DNA of 64,000 nucleotides. Origin: Paenibacillus sp. BK033. Its GTDB lineage: Bacteria; Bacillota; Bacilli; Paenibacillales; Paenibacillaceae. Within the stretch, counting starts at the first letter, position 1, and each line of letters starts with the position of its first letter. This document shows, one piece after another, positions 17,412 to 25,598 of this stretch. Both the position numbers and the translations under genes were made by a program. Location: positions 1 to 64,000 of the forward strand of contig NZ_SLVP01000005.1 in NCBI RefSeq assembly GCF_004345425.1, in the 5' to 3' direction. Below the pieces are notes generated by a model that had not been told where the DNA came from, searched no databases, and saw only the letters and a list, made by a program, of their open reading frames with translations.

Positions 17412-17627
17412 GGCCGGAAACGGCAATATATCGTTAATGTCGTTAAGGCTGTAATGGAAGGTAGCGAACTGCGTGGCGTACATATATTGCATGACGTAAA
17501 CCTCGCCGCCTTGCACGTTGCAGACGACTCCGGATACGCCTTGGCCGTTGCGGAGCGAAATGCCGACCGGACGACCCCTAAGCATCATTGCTTTTTGCTG
17601 TATGGACATTTGACCCTGCATAAACAT
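17406..17627 (-). CDS. Small Sm-like beta-barrel protein (hypothetical)
   Basis: A 73-residue protein. After MFMQGQMSIQQKAMML the remainder is predicted as short beta strands: PVGISLRNGQGVSGVVCNVQ, then EVYVMQYMYATQFATFHYSL, then NDINDILPF. The strand-Gly-strand pattern (SLRNGQGVSGVV) resembles the Sm1 motif of LSM/Hfq-fold proteins, as does the convergent gene 17164-17367. AGGAGG lies 11 bases upstream of the start. It diverges from the radical SAM gene. Function unknown. Confidence 0.68.
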   Translation of the reverse strand: MFMQGQMSIQQKAMMLRGRPVGISLRNGQGVSGVVCNVQGGEVYVMQYMYATQFATFHYSLNDINDILPFPAC

Positions 17628-17709
17628 AATCCAACCAACCTCCTGATTGACTTTAATGGTATAATGGTGGGTAGACGATTAGCAACGCGAGAGAATGGAG
17701 CTTTGAAGC

Positions 17710-18588
17710 ATGAAGAGATTCAAGAAATTTTATATCGAGATTACGAGTATTTGCAACCTGGCGTGCTCCTTCTGTCCACCAACCGAACGCGCAAAAGGAT
17801 TTATCAGCATAGAAGATTTCAAGGAGCGGCTTGATCAGATCAAACCGTTTACGGACTATATTTATTTTCATTTAAAGGGCGAGCCGCTTCTTCATCCCAA
17901 GATTGACGAGCTGCTCGATATTAGCCACGAGAAGGGTTTTAAGGTCAATATCACGACGAACGGAACGCTGCTTCAAAAAAATAAACATAAGCTGCTGTCC
18001 AAGCCGGCTCTCCGGCAGATGAATTTCTCGCTTCACAGCTTTGACGGGCATGCCGGCTCCAAGGATAAAGAGGGCTATATCGGCGGAGTTTTATCCTTCG
18101 TCCGGGAGGCCATGGAACAGACGAATATGATCACATCGTTCCGCTTGTGGAATTTGGCGCAGGATAATATGACGAATGCGGAGAGACAGCGGAACCGCGA
18201 GATTCTGTCGATGATTGAGCGTGAATTCGAGTTGGATTATCTGATTGAAGAAAAGGTTATGCCCGGAAGCGGAGTCAAAATCGCCGAGCGCGTCTATTTG
18301 AATCAGGATTATGAATTCGAATGGCCGGACCTAAGGGCAAAGGAAGACGACGGCAAAGGCTTCTGCTACGGACTTCGGAATCAGGCAGGCATTCTGATTG
18401 ACGGTACCGTGGTGCCGTGCTGTCTCGACGGTGAAGGGGTAATCAATCTTGGCAATATGAATGAGCAGCGGTTCTCGGACATTATCGAGGGCGAGCGGGC
18501 GACAAACCTCGTTGACGGTTTCTCGAGAAGGGAAGCGGTTGAGGAGCTGTGCCGCAAATGCGGCTACCGCCAGCGCTTCGGCAAATAA
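17710..18588 (+). CDS. Radical SAM/SPASM-domain protein
   Basis: A 292-residue protein. The radical SAM 4Fe-4S motif is CNLACSFC at residues 15-22 (CxxxCxxC), followed by the barrel with GEPLLHP and ITTNGT. The C-terminal SPASM-like region has Cys residues in FCYGL, VPCCLDGEG and ELCRKCGYR, predicted to hold an auxiliary iron-sulfur cluster. Such enzymes modify peptides, proteins or RNA by radical chemistry. No precursor-peptide gene is visible next to it, so RiPP maturation is only one option. GGAG lies 10 bases upstream of the ATG; a TATAAT at 17660 may be its -10 box. Confidence 0.9.
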   Translation: MKRFKKFYIEITSICNLACSFCPPTERAKGFISIEDFKERLDQIKPFTDYIYFHLKGEPLLHPKIDELLDISHEKGFKVNITTNGTLLQKNKHKLLSKPALRQMNFSLHSFDGHAGSKDKEGYIGGVLSFVREAMEQTNMITSFRLWNLAQDNMTNAERQRNREILSMIEREFELDYLIEEKVMPGSGVKIAERVYLNQDYEFEWPDLRAKEDDGKGFCYGLRNQAGILIDGTVVPCCLDGEGVINLGNMNEQRFSDIIEGERATNLVDGFSRREAVEELCRKCGYRQRFGK

Positions 18589-18605
18589 GGGGATCAGACA
18601 TACGG

Positions 18606-18641
18606 ACAGCCGTTGAACGTTATGCGTTTACGGCTGTTTTT
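18606..18641 (+). terminator. Terminator of the radical SAM gene
   Basis: ACAGCCGT (18606-18613) pairs with ACGGCTGT (18630-18637) across a 16-base loop and is followed by a T run. Confidence 0.75.
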
Positions 18642-18692
18642 GTACTTGTTGGCAGGTTCGGATCCTTAAGCCGGTGAAGGTTTTCGCGTCTT

Positions 18693-18758
18693 GGAGAGTC
18701 AGCACCCTCTCTGTCATCTGCTTCTCCATCTTATGAAGGCATAAGGCCTAAGGGTGCT
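18693..18758. other. Intergenic element with nested and competing dyads
   Basis: Between the terminator and the convergent CLC gene, AGCACCCT (18701-18708) pairs with AGGGTGCT (18751-18758). Inside is the tetraloop hairpin CTTATG-AAGG-CATAAG (18730-18745). GGAGAG (18693-18698) can pair with CTCTC (18707-18711) or with TCTCC (18723-18727). On the minus strand this is the 3' untranslated region of the CLC gene. I recognise no known riboswitch consensus. It may be a structured 3' UTR or only a repeat-rich terminator. Confidence 0.35.
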
Positions 18759-19975
18759 TAATGCCACAATTCTTTGAAATAACGCCGCGAACGCTGCGCG
18801 GAATAAATGCCGGGAGCCCCCGAGCACAAGTAAGCGACTGCGCATCCGATGAGCATGTAGAGCCAGCCGCAGCCTTGCAAGCCGAACAGCTCAAGGCCGA
18901 GAATAAAGCTGGCCAGCGGCGTATTGGTAGCCCCGCTGAAGACCGAGACTAACCCGATTCCCGCAAGCAGGGGAACGGATACCGCCAGCAGCTTGGCAAG
19001 CGCGCTGCCAAGCGTTGAGCCAATCACGAATAATGGCGTAACTTCGCCGCCTTGGAAGCCGGCTCCTAGAGTAATCGAAGTCAAGATGGTTTTCCACAAG
19101 AAAGCAAGCGGAGCAGAAGCTTCTTCGAACGAATGCTGCAACAACGGAAGACCAAGGCCTGCGTATTCCCTCGAGCCGATGAGATAGACCATCGCGATGA
19201 CGATCAGGCCGCCAACCAAACTTTTTAGCATCGGATTGGGCAAAAGCTTCGTAAACCAGGCTTTCAGCTTATGGGTTAACTTGACGAACAACAGGGCTGC
19301 AAACCCGAACAATACGGCAGCCCCTGCAATTTTGACCAGTAACAGACCGCTAATCGGTGGCACCGTGCCCATCGAATAATGAAGATGATGCACGCCCCAG
19401 GCTAATGTCGTATAGTGGCCAACGTAGCTCGCGAGAAATATCGGCAGAATCGATTGCAGCGAGATCGCTCCAAGCGCGGCAACCTCCAGGGCAAATATCG
19501 CGCCGGCGGCCGGAGTGCCAAAGACCGAACCAAAACCGCTGCTGATCCCGCACAGCAGGATGATTTTGCGTTCAGCGCCGCTAAGCTTGAAGCGCTTGCC
19601 GATCATTTCCGCCAAGCTGCCGCCCATTTGAACGGCCGTGCCCTCCCGTCCGGCTGAGCCGCTGAACAAATGGGTAACAATCGTGCCAAACAGCACAAGC
19701 GGCGCCATGCGCAGTGGAACAGCCGTCTCACCGCCGTAGATTCGGTCAAGCAGCAGGTTATTGCCTTTTGCCGCATCTTTGCCGTATTGCATATAAAGCC
19801 AGCTGACCAGCGCTCCGCCAAGGGGGAGCAGCCACAGCAGCCAGGTATGCGTCATAGACGTTTCCGTTGCCCATTCCAGGGTTGTCAGGAATAAAGCGGA
19901 GGCCGATCCCGTGCAAATGCCGACAATAGCCGCAACGGCCAGCCGGATGAAGGATGTTTTCATAACATTAGCCAT
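18758..19975 (-). CDS. CLC-family anion channel/antiporter, possibly fluoride type
   Basis: A 405-residue integral membrane protein with about ten hydrophobic helices. CLC landmarks are present: GSAGREGTAVQMGGSLAE (the gating-Glu GREG motif, about residues 107-124), CGISSGFGSVFGTPAAG, and a late GSTLGSALAK. The chloride-selectivity GSGIP loop is replaced by KGNNLLLD near residue 70. To my recollection this, with GREGT, resembles the CLC-F (fluoride/proton antiporter) subgroup; treat that as inference. The upstream region shows no recognisable fluoride riboswitch. The ribosome binding site is AGGAG about 12 bases before the ATG. Confidence 0.88.
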   Translation of the reverse strand: MANVMKTSFIRLAVAAIVGICTGSASALFLTTLEWATETSMTHTWLLWLLPLGGALVSWLYMQYGKDAAKGNNLLLDRIYGGETAVPLRMAPLVLFGTIVTHLFSGSAGREGTAVQMGGSLAEMIGKRFKLSGAERKIILLCGISSGFGSVFGTPAAGAIFALEVAALGAISLQSILPIFLASYVGHYTTLAWGVHHLHYSMGTVPPISGLLLVKIAGAAVLFGFAALLFVKLTHKLKAWFTKLLPNPMLKSLVGGLIVIAMVYLIGSREYAGLGLPLLQHSFEEASAPLAFLWKTILTSITLGAGFQGGEVTPLFVIGSTLGSALAKLLAVSVPLLAGIGLVSVFSGATNTPLASFILGLELFGLQGCGWLYMLIGCAVAYLCSGAPGIYSAQRSRRYFKELWH

Positions 19976-20122
19976 AAATCCAATAAGCTCCTAACTGAAG
20001 AGAAATTCACGCGAACAATTATTTATTTACTATCGTACATTTTGAAAATAACGTCAATAACGGCCAGAAGTGGTACACTAGAAATTAGATGAATAGACGC
20101 GAAAAAGGAGTCATCGCAACAA

Positions 20123-20680
20123 ATGTTGTTAACGACCTTGAATGAACTCGATAATTCCCTGTGGCCGCTTGCGAAGAAGCTTTACGAACAATCATTCCCG
20201 AAGCAAGGGCGAAAGCCCGATGCCATTATTAACGGCATGTTCCGGAAAATGCGGTGTTTTCTCCATACGCTTGCCGATGAAGGCCGGGTACAAGCAATGG
20301 CCCTGTCAGGGCTTACGGGCGGAGAGAAAATATTGCTTATTGATTACATCGCGGTATCCGAGCAGCGGAGGGGAGAGGGGATCGGCTCTCAACTAATCGC
20401 AGCGATTGAAGAATGGGCGCAAAAGTGCATGCAGCTTGACGGACTTCTCATTGAAGTGGAGTCGGAGCAGAACCGGATAAACGAGCAGCGCATCCGGTTC
20501 TGGGAGCGGAACGGGTTCACCATTACCGATTACGAACATTCTTATATCTGGGTGCCGGAGCCATACCGGGCCATGTACAAACCACTCAGTCAGGAAAACG
20601 CATGGCTTGGGGACGGGAGCGGAAGGCAGCTGTTCCGTTACATAACCGCCTTTCATGAAAAGGCATATTCCAAGAAATAA
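20123..20680 (+). CDS. GNAT-family N-acetyltransferase
   Basis: A 185-residue protein with the acetyl-CoA binding motif A, IDYIAVSEQRRGEGIGSQLI (R/Q-x-x-G-x-G/A at RRGEGIG, about residues 83-89), followed by helix and strand LLIEVESEQ and the motif-B-like FWERNGF. The substrate cannot be inferred. AAAAAGGAG lies upstream of the ATG. The stop is 17 bases before the M42 peptidase gene, in the same direction, so cotranscription is likely. Confidence 0.88.
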   Translation: MLLTTLNELDNSLWPLAKKLYEQSFPKQGRKPDAIINGMFRKMRCFLHTLADEGRVQAMALSGLTGGEKILLIDYIAVSEQRRGEGIGSQLIAAIEEWAQKCMQLDGLLIEVESEQNRINEQRIRFWERNGFTITDYEHSYIWVPEPYRAMYKPLSQENAWLGDGSGRQLFRYITAFHEKAYSKK

Positions 20681-20697
20681 GCAGGAGGAGATTATTC

Positions 20698-21759
20698 ATG
20701 GAAAATCCATTAAATAAAACGTTAAACCGGAGATACATCTTGAAATTTCTGGAGGAGCTTCTTCAAATACCAAGTCCCAGCGGTTATTGCACGAACATTA
20801 TGAACCGTCTCGAGGAAGAAGCGGCGAAGCTGGGTTATGCGATGGAGCGTACGCCTAAAGGGAACGGAATGATCACGGTTGCGGGCAGCGGCGATTCGGC
20901 GGATGCGATTGCTTACACCGCGCATGTCGACACGCTTGGCGCCATGGTGCGTTCCGTTAAATCGAACGGCATGCTGCGCATTACCCCCATTGGCGGATAC
21001 GACATGCAAACGATTGAAGGGGAATATTGCCTGATCCATACCAGGGACGGAAGGCAATACGAGGGCACGGTTTTGTCTACCAAAACCTCCGTCCATGTCT
21101 ATCCGGACGCAAGGGAATGGAAGCGGGACGAGGCCAACATGGAAGTCCGAATCGACGAGAATACGTCCAGCAAGGCAGAGACGGAGTCGCTGGGCATTGC
21201 GGTAGGCGATATCGTCTCTTGGGATCCTAGAGTGCGGATTACGCCGCAAGGCTGGGTGAAATCCCGGCATCTGGACGACAAAGCAAGCGTCGCGGCGTTA
21301 TTCGGTCTTCTGGAATGGATGAAGCGGGTCGATCAAAAACCGGGGCGGACTTTAAAGCTTATTTTCTCCACTTACGAAGAGGTAGGTCACGGCAATTCCT
21401 ACATGCCAGCCGACGTTACGGAGCTTATTGCGGTTGACATGGGGGCGATTGGAGACGATTTGTCCACGACGGAGCGGGATGTATCGATCTGCGCCAAGGA
21501 TTCTTCCGGACCGTACGATTACGAGATGACTTCGAGATTGATTGAGCTTGCGAAGCAGCATCAGCTGCCTTACGCCGTCGATATTTATCCGCATTATGGA
21601 TCCGACGCTTCTGCTGCGCTGCGGGGAGGAAACAACATACGCGCCGCTTTGATCGGACCCGGCGTTCATGCCTCCCACGCGATGGAACGGACGCACGCCG
21701 ACGCGATCGTAAATACAGCAGCATTGCTGCTTGCGTACCTGGGATTGTCCGTCTCCTAA
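20698..21759 (+). CDS. M42-family (glutamyl) aminopeptidase
   Basis: A 353-residue metallopeptidase. Binuclear-metal motifs are visible: AYTAHVDTLGAMV (His and Asp, near residues 78-85), SRHLDDKASVAAL (bridging Asp, near 190), FSTYEEVGHG (catalytic Glu-Glu, near 225) and AVDMGAIGDD. A PDZ-like insertion replaces about 95-170, as in M42 enzymes that form dodecameric tetrahedral particles. The role is cytoplasmic peptide trimming. AGGAGGAG precedes the ATG. The stop lies 3 bases before the histidine kinase start, indicating translational coupling. Confidence 0.92.
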   Translation: MENPLNKTLNRRYILKFLEELLQIPSPSGYCTNIMNRLEEEAAKLGYAMERTPKGNGMITVAGSGDSADAIAYTAHVDTLGAMVRSVKSNGMLRITPIGGYDMQTIEGEYCLIHTRDGRQYEGTVLSTKTSVHVYPDAREWKRDEANMEVRIDENTSSKAETESLGIAVGDIVSWDPRVRITPQGWVKSRHLDDKASVAALFGLLEWMKRVDQKPGRTLKLIFSTYEEVGHGNSYMPADVTELIAVDMGAIGDDLSTTERDVSICAKDSSGPYDYEMTSRLIELAKQHQLPYAVDIYPHYGSDASAALRGGNNIRAALIGPGVHASHAMERTHADAIVNTAALLLAYLGLSVS

Positions 21760-21762
21760 CGG

Positions 21763-23082
21763 ATGATTTATTATTTCTTCGCGCTGGTTACTGCCGCCTT
21801 CATCTTGCTGATGAACAATCCCCGCAGCGAGATGAACCGCTGGGCGGCTTTTTTCCTGAGCGCTGCCGCGATAGGCGGCTTAACGGATGTATTGATCCGG
21901 TATGGCTATGACGATTGGGCGAACATCGAGCAGCTGCTTAACCATACGTTATCGCCATACGGCATTCTTATATTCAGCGTGGTTTATTCCGAGCTGGTAC
22001 CCGGAAAAAGAGCCCGGCTTTATTTGAAGCTGGCTCTGCTCGTTATCCCCGCGTGGATGATGCTATCGACGCCGATAAAACCGGAAATCCGTCTGGATTA
22101 CCGGTTCCTTCTGGGCTGGGCTGCTCCGTACTACCTCGCCGCGTGCCTCTTGCTCATCGTCTCCTTATGGAAGGAGACGAACCGCCGCAAGCGGCGGAAC
22201 CGCTTTATCGCAACCCTTATAATCGTGCCGACTATACTGGCTGTGCTGCTGCTTATTAACGTAGCGGCTGTCGTTGCTCCGGAATTGGATGCCTTCCGGT
22301 ACGTGTCCTTGTTCATTATTTATTCGTTGTCCGTGGCTCTTATCTGCACGTTTATTTACGGCGTGCTGGGAGTAAGGCTGCGCTTTGAGAAGGACCCGCT
22401 CGAAGGGACGATGAAAGCGGTCAGCTCCGGTGCGGTCCAGCTTAATCATTCGATCAAAAACGAAATCGGCAAAATTGCCATCAGCTCGGATAATCTGAAG
22501 AGGGAGCTGGCGGAACGCTCGCCAGACTCGTTATCCCATCTGGCTATCATCACGTCGGCCTCGGATCATATGCTTGGCATGGTGAACCGGATTCACAGCC
22601 AGATGCGGGATATCGTTCTGTCAGAGAAGCCGTTTAAGCTGGACCAGCTGGTTCAAAGCAGTTTGGCTAAACATAAAGGGCTGTTCGAGCAGAAGGAAAT
22701 CCGGGTACGGGGCGATTATGCCTGCAGCCCGACAGTGATTGGCGATCCCGTTCATTTCGCTGAAGCCCTCGGCAACGTATTGGTGAATGCGGCGGAGGCG
22801 GTGGAGACCGGAGGGGTCATACATATTTCTCTGGAGCGGGAAAAGAAATCCGTCCAGTTACGGATTAAAGACAACGGGAGAGGGATAGCGGCCGATCAGC
22901 TCGAACGGATATTCGAACCGTTCTTCAGCACGAAGAACCGCTCCAGCAACTTTGGCCTTGGCCTTTCCTATGTTTACAATGTGATGAAGAAGAGCGGAGG
23001 CTCTGTTGACGTTATGAGCAGGGAGAATGAAGGGACAACCGTTATTTTTCATTTTGCCGCCAAAAGCATCCGCTTCGGCTGA
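21763..23082 (+). CDS. Seven-helix membrane sensor histidine kinase
   Basis: A 439-residue protein. About seven transmembrane helices occupy residues 1-205 with little extracellular domain. The phosphoacceptor region is QLNHSIKNEIGKI (His near 228), followed by an ATPase domain with N box NVLVNAAEAV, DNGRGIAAD, FEPFFSTK and GLGLSYVYNV. The 7TM input suggests sensing of a small ligand or membrane state. It has no good ribosome binding site and starts 3 bases after the peptidase stop. Its partner regulator follows after 15 bases. Confidence 0.88.
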   Translation: MIYYFFALVTAAFILLMNNPRSEMNRWAAFFLSAAAIGGLTDVLIRYGYDDWANIEQLLNHTLSPYGILIFSVVYSELVPGKRARLYLKLALLVIPAWMMLSTPIKPEIRLDYRFLLGWAAPYYLAACLLLIVSLWKETNRRKRRNRFIATLIIVPTILAVLLLINVAAVVAPELDAFRYVSLFIIYSLSVALICTFIYGVLGVRLRFEKDPLEGTMKAVSSGAVQLNHSIKNEIGKIAISSDNLKRELAERSPDSLSHLAIITSASDHMLGMVNRIHSQMRDIVLSEKPFKLDQLVQSSLAKHKGLFEQKEIRVRGDYACSPTVIGDPVHFAEALGNVLVNAAEAVETGGVIHISLEREKKSVQLRIKDNGRGIAADQLERIFEPFFSTKNRSSNFGLGLSYVYNVMKKSGGSVDVMSRENEGTTVIFHFAAKSIRFG

Positions 23083-23097
23083 CGGGAGGAGCATGCC

Positions 23098-23727
23098 GTG
23101 TCAACGATTAAAATCTTTCTTGTCGAGGATGATCCGGACTGGATCCGGGCCATGTCCGCTTATTTGAACAGCGAGCCGGATCTGGAAGTCGCAGGCTTCG
23201 CAACCTCATCGCGAGAAGCGCTCGAGAAAGCGCAGCAGCTGGACTTCGATGTTGTCCTGCTCGATATTCAGCTGACGGACTACCAGGAAGAAGGCATTCA
23301 TACCGCTATCGAGCTGAACGATATTCATCCGGCAAGGATCATTATGCTGACGTCGATGAAGGACGAATCCATCATCATGCAGGCTTTTACAGCCGGTGCG
23401 GTCAACTATGTGGAGAAGACGAATTACAAGGAGCTTCCCCATGTCATACGGAATGCGTATCAGCATCCCCGCGCGATGGACGCTTTGCTCAAGGATTACG
23501 CAAGGCTGAAGCGGGAGGAGCAGCTGAGGCAGCTGACGGCCGCCGAGCGGGAAGTGTTTGAACTGATCGAGCAGGGCTATACGCAGCCGCAGATGGAGAA
23601 GAAGCTGTACAAGACGGAGAGCACCTTGAAGAATCAGGTGAACAAAATGCTTAAAAAGCTGGGAGTAACAAGCCGCAAGGAAGCCGTTGAAAAGGTGCGG
23701 CGCAAAGGCTTGCTCCCGCCCAAATAA
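23098..23727 (+). CDS. NarL/LuxR-family response regulator
   Basis: A 209-residue two-domain regulator. The receiver domain (about residues 1-125) has the acidic pocket VEDDPDW, phosphoacceptor Asp56 (VVLLDIQLTD), Thr in MLTSMKD and Lys in VEKTNY. The C-terminal HTH (about 140-205) begins LTAAEREVFELIEQGYTQPQ and includes STLKNQVNKMLKKLGV. The start is GTG at 23098, six bases after GGGAGGAG; a nearby ATG at 23093 is out of frame. It forms a two-component pair with the upstream kinase. A strong terminator follows. Confidence 0.9.
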   Translation: MSTIKIFLVEDDPDWIRAMSAYLNSEPDLEVAGFATSSREALEKAQQLDFDVVLLDIQLTDYQEEGIHTAIELNDIHPARIIMLTSMKDESIIMQAFTAGAVNYVEKTNYKELPHVIRNAYQHPRAMDALLKDYARLKREEQLRQLTAAEREVFELIEQGYTQPQMEKKLYKTESTLKNQVNKMLKKLGVTSRKEAVEKVRRKGLLPPK

Positions 23728-23734
23728 TATTATC

Positions 23735-23767
23735 GCGGTGCAGGAGGATCTCCTGCACCGCTTTTTT
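23735..23767 (+). terminator. Terminator of the two-component operon
   Basis: GCGGTGCAGGA (23735-23745) and TCCTGCACCGC (23751-23761) form an 11-bp perfect stem followed by TTTTTT. Confidence 0.9.
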
Positions 23768-23886
23768 GATGGAGAAGCGTCAGCATACGTTCAGTCGGCC
23801 TATTTATGCCGGAGGGTTCTACAAAAGTTAGAACTGCCGGCTTTCAGCCTCCCGTCCTAGAATGTAGGGGAAGGGAGCTGGAATTC

Positions 23887-24804
23887 ATGAAACGAAAACC
23901 GATATACGTGGAACTGATCATTCATGCCGACATGGAAAGCCTGTGGACTTATACCCAAACCGCCGAGCTGCACGAGCAGTGGGATCTGCGGTTTTCGAGC
24001 ATCAACTACCTGCCCCGCAAGTCGGAGAGGAACACGCAAGACTTTCTTTATGAGACGCGAATTGGATTCGGGCTTAGGATCAGCGGGACTGGCCGCGCGA
24101 AATCATCGGTACGCGAAGGAACGGGGGTCAGGCTGTCTACGCTGGCCTTTGGCTCGGAGCAGCCGTTCTCTTTAATCCGACATGGAGCGGGGTATTGGCA
24201 GTACCGCCCGAATGCGGACTCGATTACCTTCCTTACGAAATACGATTATGCCACCCGGTTCGGCCGGCTGGGTCATTGGTTCGACCGCCTTTTGTTCCGG
24301 CCTTTATTCGGCTGGGCTACCGCTCTTAGCTTTGATGTATTGCGGTTGTGGCTGGAGAAGCAAATCCCGCCGGCCGTCAGCCTGCAGCGGACGCTGATTC
24401 ACTATTTGAGCACGGGGCTGCTAAGCCTGCTATGGTTTTATGAAGGCCTTGTTCCGAAGTGGATGTTTCCGGAAGCAGGAGAGCTAGGCATAATGAAAAG
24501 CATGCAAATGTTCCCGGGAATGGAGCTGCAAGCTCTGAAATGGCTTGGGGCCGCGGAGATTTTGTTAGGTTTTCTGATGCTGCTTTATCACCGTTCAAAG
24601 TGGATTTACCGGCTGCAGGTTGTCGGTTTATCAGCTCTTGCAGGAGGCGCTTTGATTTGTACGCCATCGCTCCTGGCTCAGCCGTTTAATCCTTTTGTAT
24701 TAAGCGCGACCATGATAGGCTTCTGCTTGACTGGGATATGGACATCCCGGGACTTGCCTGATGCCGCCAATTGCATCCGGAAGAAAGGGGAGATGCGGCA
24801 ATGA
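23887..24804 (+). CDS. SRPBCC domain fused to DoxX-like membrane domain
   Basis: A 305-residue protein. About residues 1-155 look like a START/SRPBCC ligand-binding fold (YVELIIHADMESLWTYTQTA; HEQWDLRFSSINYL). About 175-290 contain four hydrophobic helices with LSTGLLSLLWFYEGLVPKW and KWLGAAEILLGF, characteristic of the DoxX-like family. The open frame starts at 23806, but GAAGGGAG before ATG 23887 and the start of the fold decide the start. The ATGA at 24801 joins it to the DUF4166 gene, so the two are translationally coupled. A role in lipid or redox metabolism at the membrane is only a guess. Confidence 0.78.
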   Translation: MKRKPIYVELIIHADMESLWTYTQTAELHEQWDLRFSSINYLPRKSERNTQDFLYETRIGFGLRISGTGRAKSSVREGTGVRLSTLAFGSEQPFSLIRHGAGYWQYRPNADSITFLTKYDYATRFGRLGHWFDRLLFRPLFGWATALSFDVLRLWLEKQIPPAVSLQRTLIHYLSTGLLSLLWFYEGLVPKWMFPEAGELGIMKSMQMFPGMELQALKWLGAAEILLGFLMLLYHRSKWIYRLQVVGLSALAGGALICTPSLLAQPFNPFVLSATMIGFCLTGIWTSRDLPDAANCIRKKGEMRQ

Positions 24805-25475
24805 CCGGATCCATCTATGAACAAGCATTGGGTGCGCGATTCAATAATCTCCATCCGCGCATTCAGGAGCGGTTTGGTTTCAGCAGCAAGGATCGGGTCG
24901 CTTCGATCGGCCAAGGGGTCATGGACCGGATCTGGTTCAACAAGTGGGCAGCTATACCGCTTGCATTGGGAGCTTCTCGTCACATTATGTTTCCCCAGGG
25001 AGGAAGCGGCATCCCGTTCACGATAGAAAATTACGCGTATCGGGACGGGTTTGGCCGTGAGACGGTAACCTGGATCCGCAAATTTCAGTTCAAGCGGGCC
25101 ATCCGGCATTTTGACGCAACGATGATTTACAGTGCCGATAGAAACAGAGTCGTGGACTATCTGGGGAACAAGCAGCATTTGGCAGTAGATCTGGACATCA
25201 CGGCTGCAAGCAACGGGGGGATCAGAATCCGTTCGGGGGATCAGAGGTTCTACGAAGGACCCATTCAATTTACCTGTCCAGCGCTGCTCACCGGTACGGC
25301 CGATGTAACCGAATGGTATGACGATGACCGGGAAAAGTTCCGGATTAGCGTGATCGTCAGCAGCCCGGTATTGGGAACGGTTTTTCATTATGAAGGGAGC
25401 TTCGAGGCGGAATTGATCCCTTTGCGGCATATTCCGGCCGATGCGAAGCCGCTAAGGGAAGAAGCGAGAGAGTAA
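24801..25475 (+). CDS. DUF4166-domain protein
   Basis: A 224-residue soluble protein. The N-terminus SIYEQALGARFNNLHPRIQ is the characteristic start of DUF4166, followed by beta-rich segments (IPFTIENYAYRDGFGRETVT; LAVDLDITAASNGGIRIRSG). It starts at the ATGA overlap with the SRPBCC-DoxX gene, with AAAGGGGAG 9 bases upstream. The two genes probably act together. Biochemical role unknown. Confidence 0.82.
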   Translation: MTGSIYEQALGARFNNLHPRIQERFGFSSKDRVASIGQGVMDRIWFNKWAAIPLALGASRHIMFPQGGSGIPFTIENYAYRDGFGRETVTWIRKFQFKRAIRHFDATMIYSADRNRVVDYLGNKQHLAVDLDITAASNGGIRIRSGDQRFYEGPIQFTCPALLTGTADVTEWYDDDREKFRISVIVSSPVLGTVFHYEGSFEAELIPLRHIPADAKPLREEARE

Positions 25476-25598
25476 TGTCAAATATTAGCTTCGCGCGAAA
25501 CGACAAAATTTTCTAAACAAAGGAAGGAAAAAATGACTATATGTCGAATGAAATAAGGATTAAAGCTTCATGTATTCATGAGAAATAGAGGTTGAAGC

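Noticed and set aside
17403..17834. 143-residue plus-strand ORF
   Set aside because: It is the antisense shadow of the small Sm-like gene and overlaps the radical SAM start. It has no ribosome binding site and a non-protein-like composition.
17710..18588. RiPP biosynthesis cluster around the radical SAM/SPASM gene
   Set aside because: No Cys-rich or leader-type precursor peptide and no transporter or peptidase gene lies directly next to it. The flanking small proteins look like beta barrels.
19976..20122. Fluoride riboswitch upstream of the CLC gene
   Set aside because: I looked for the crcB motif core on the minus strand and did not see it.
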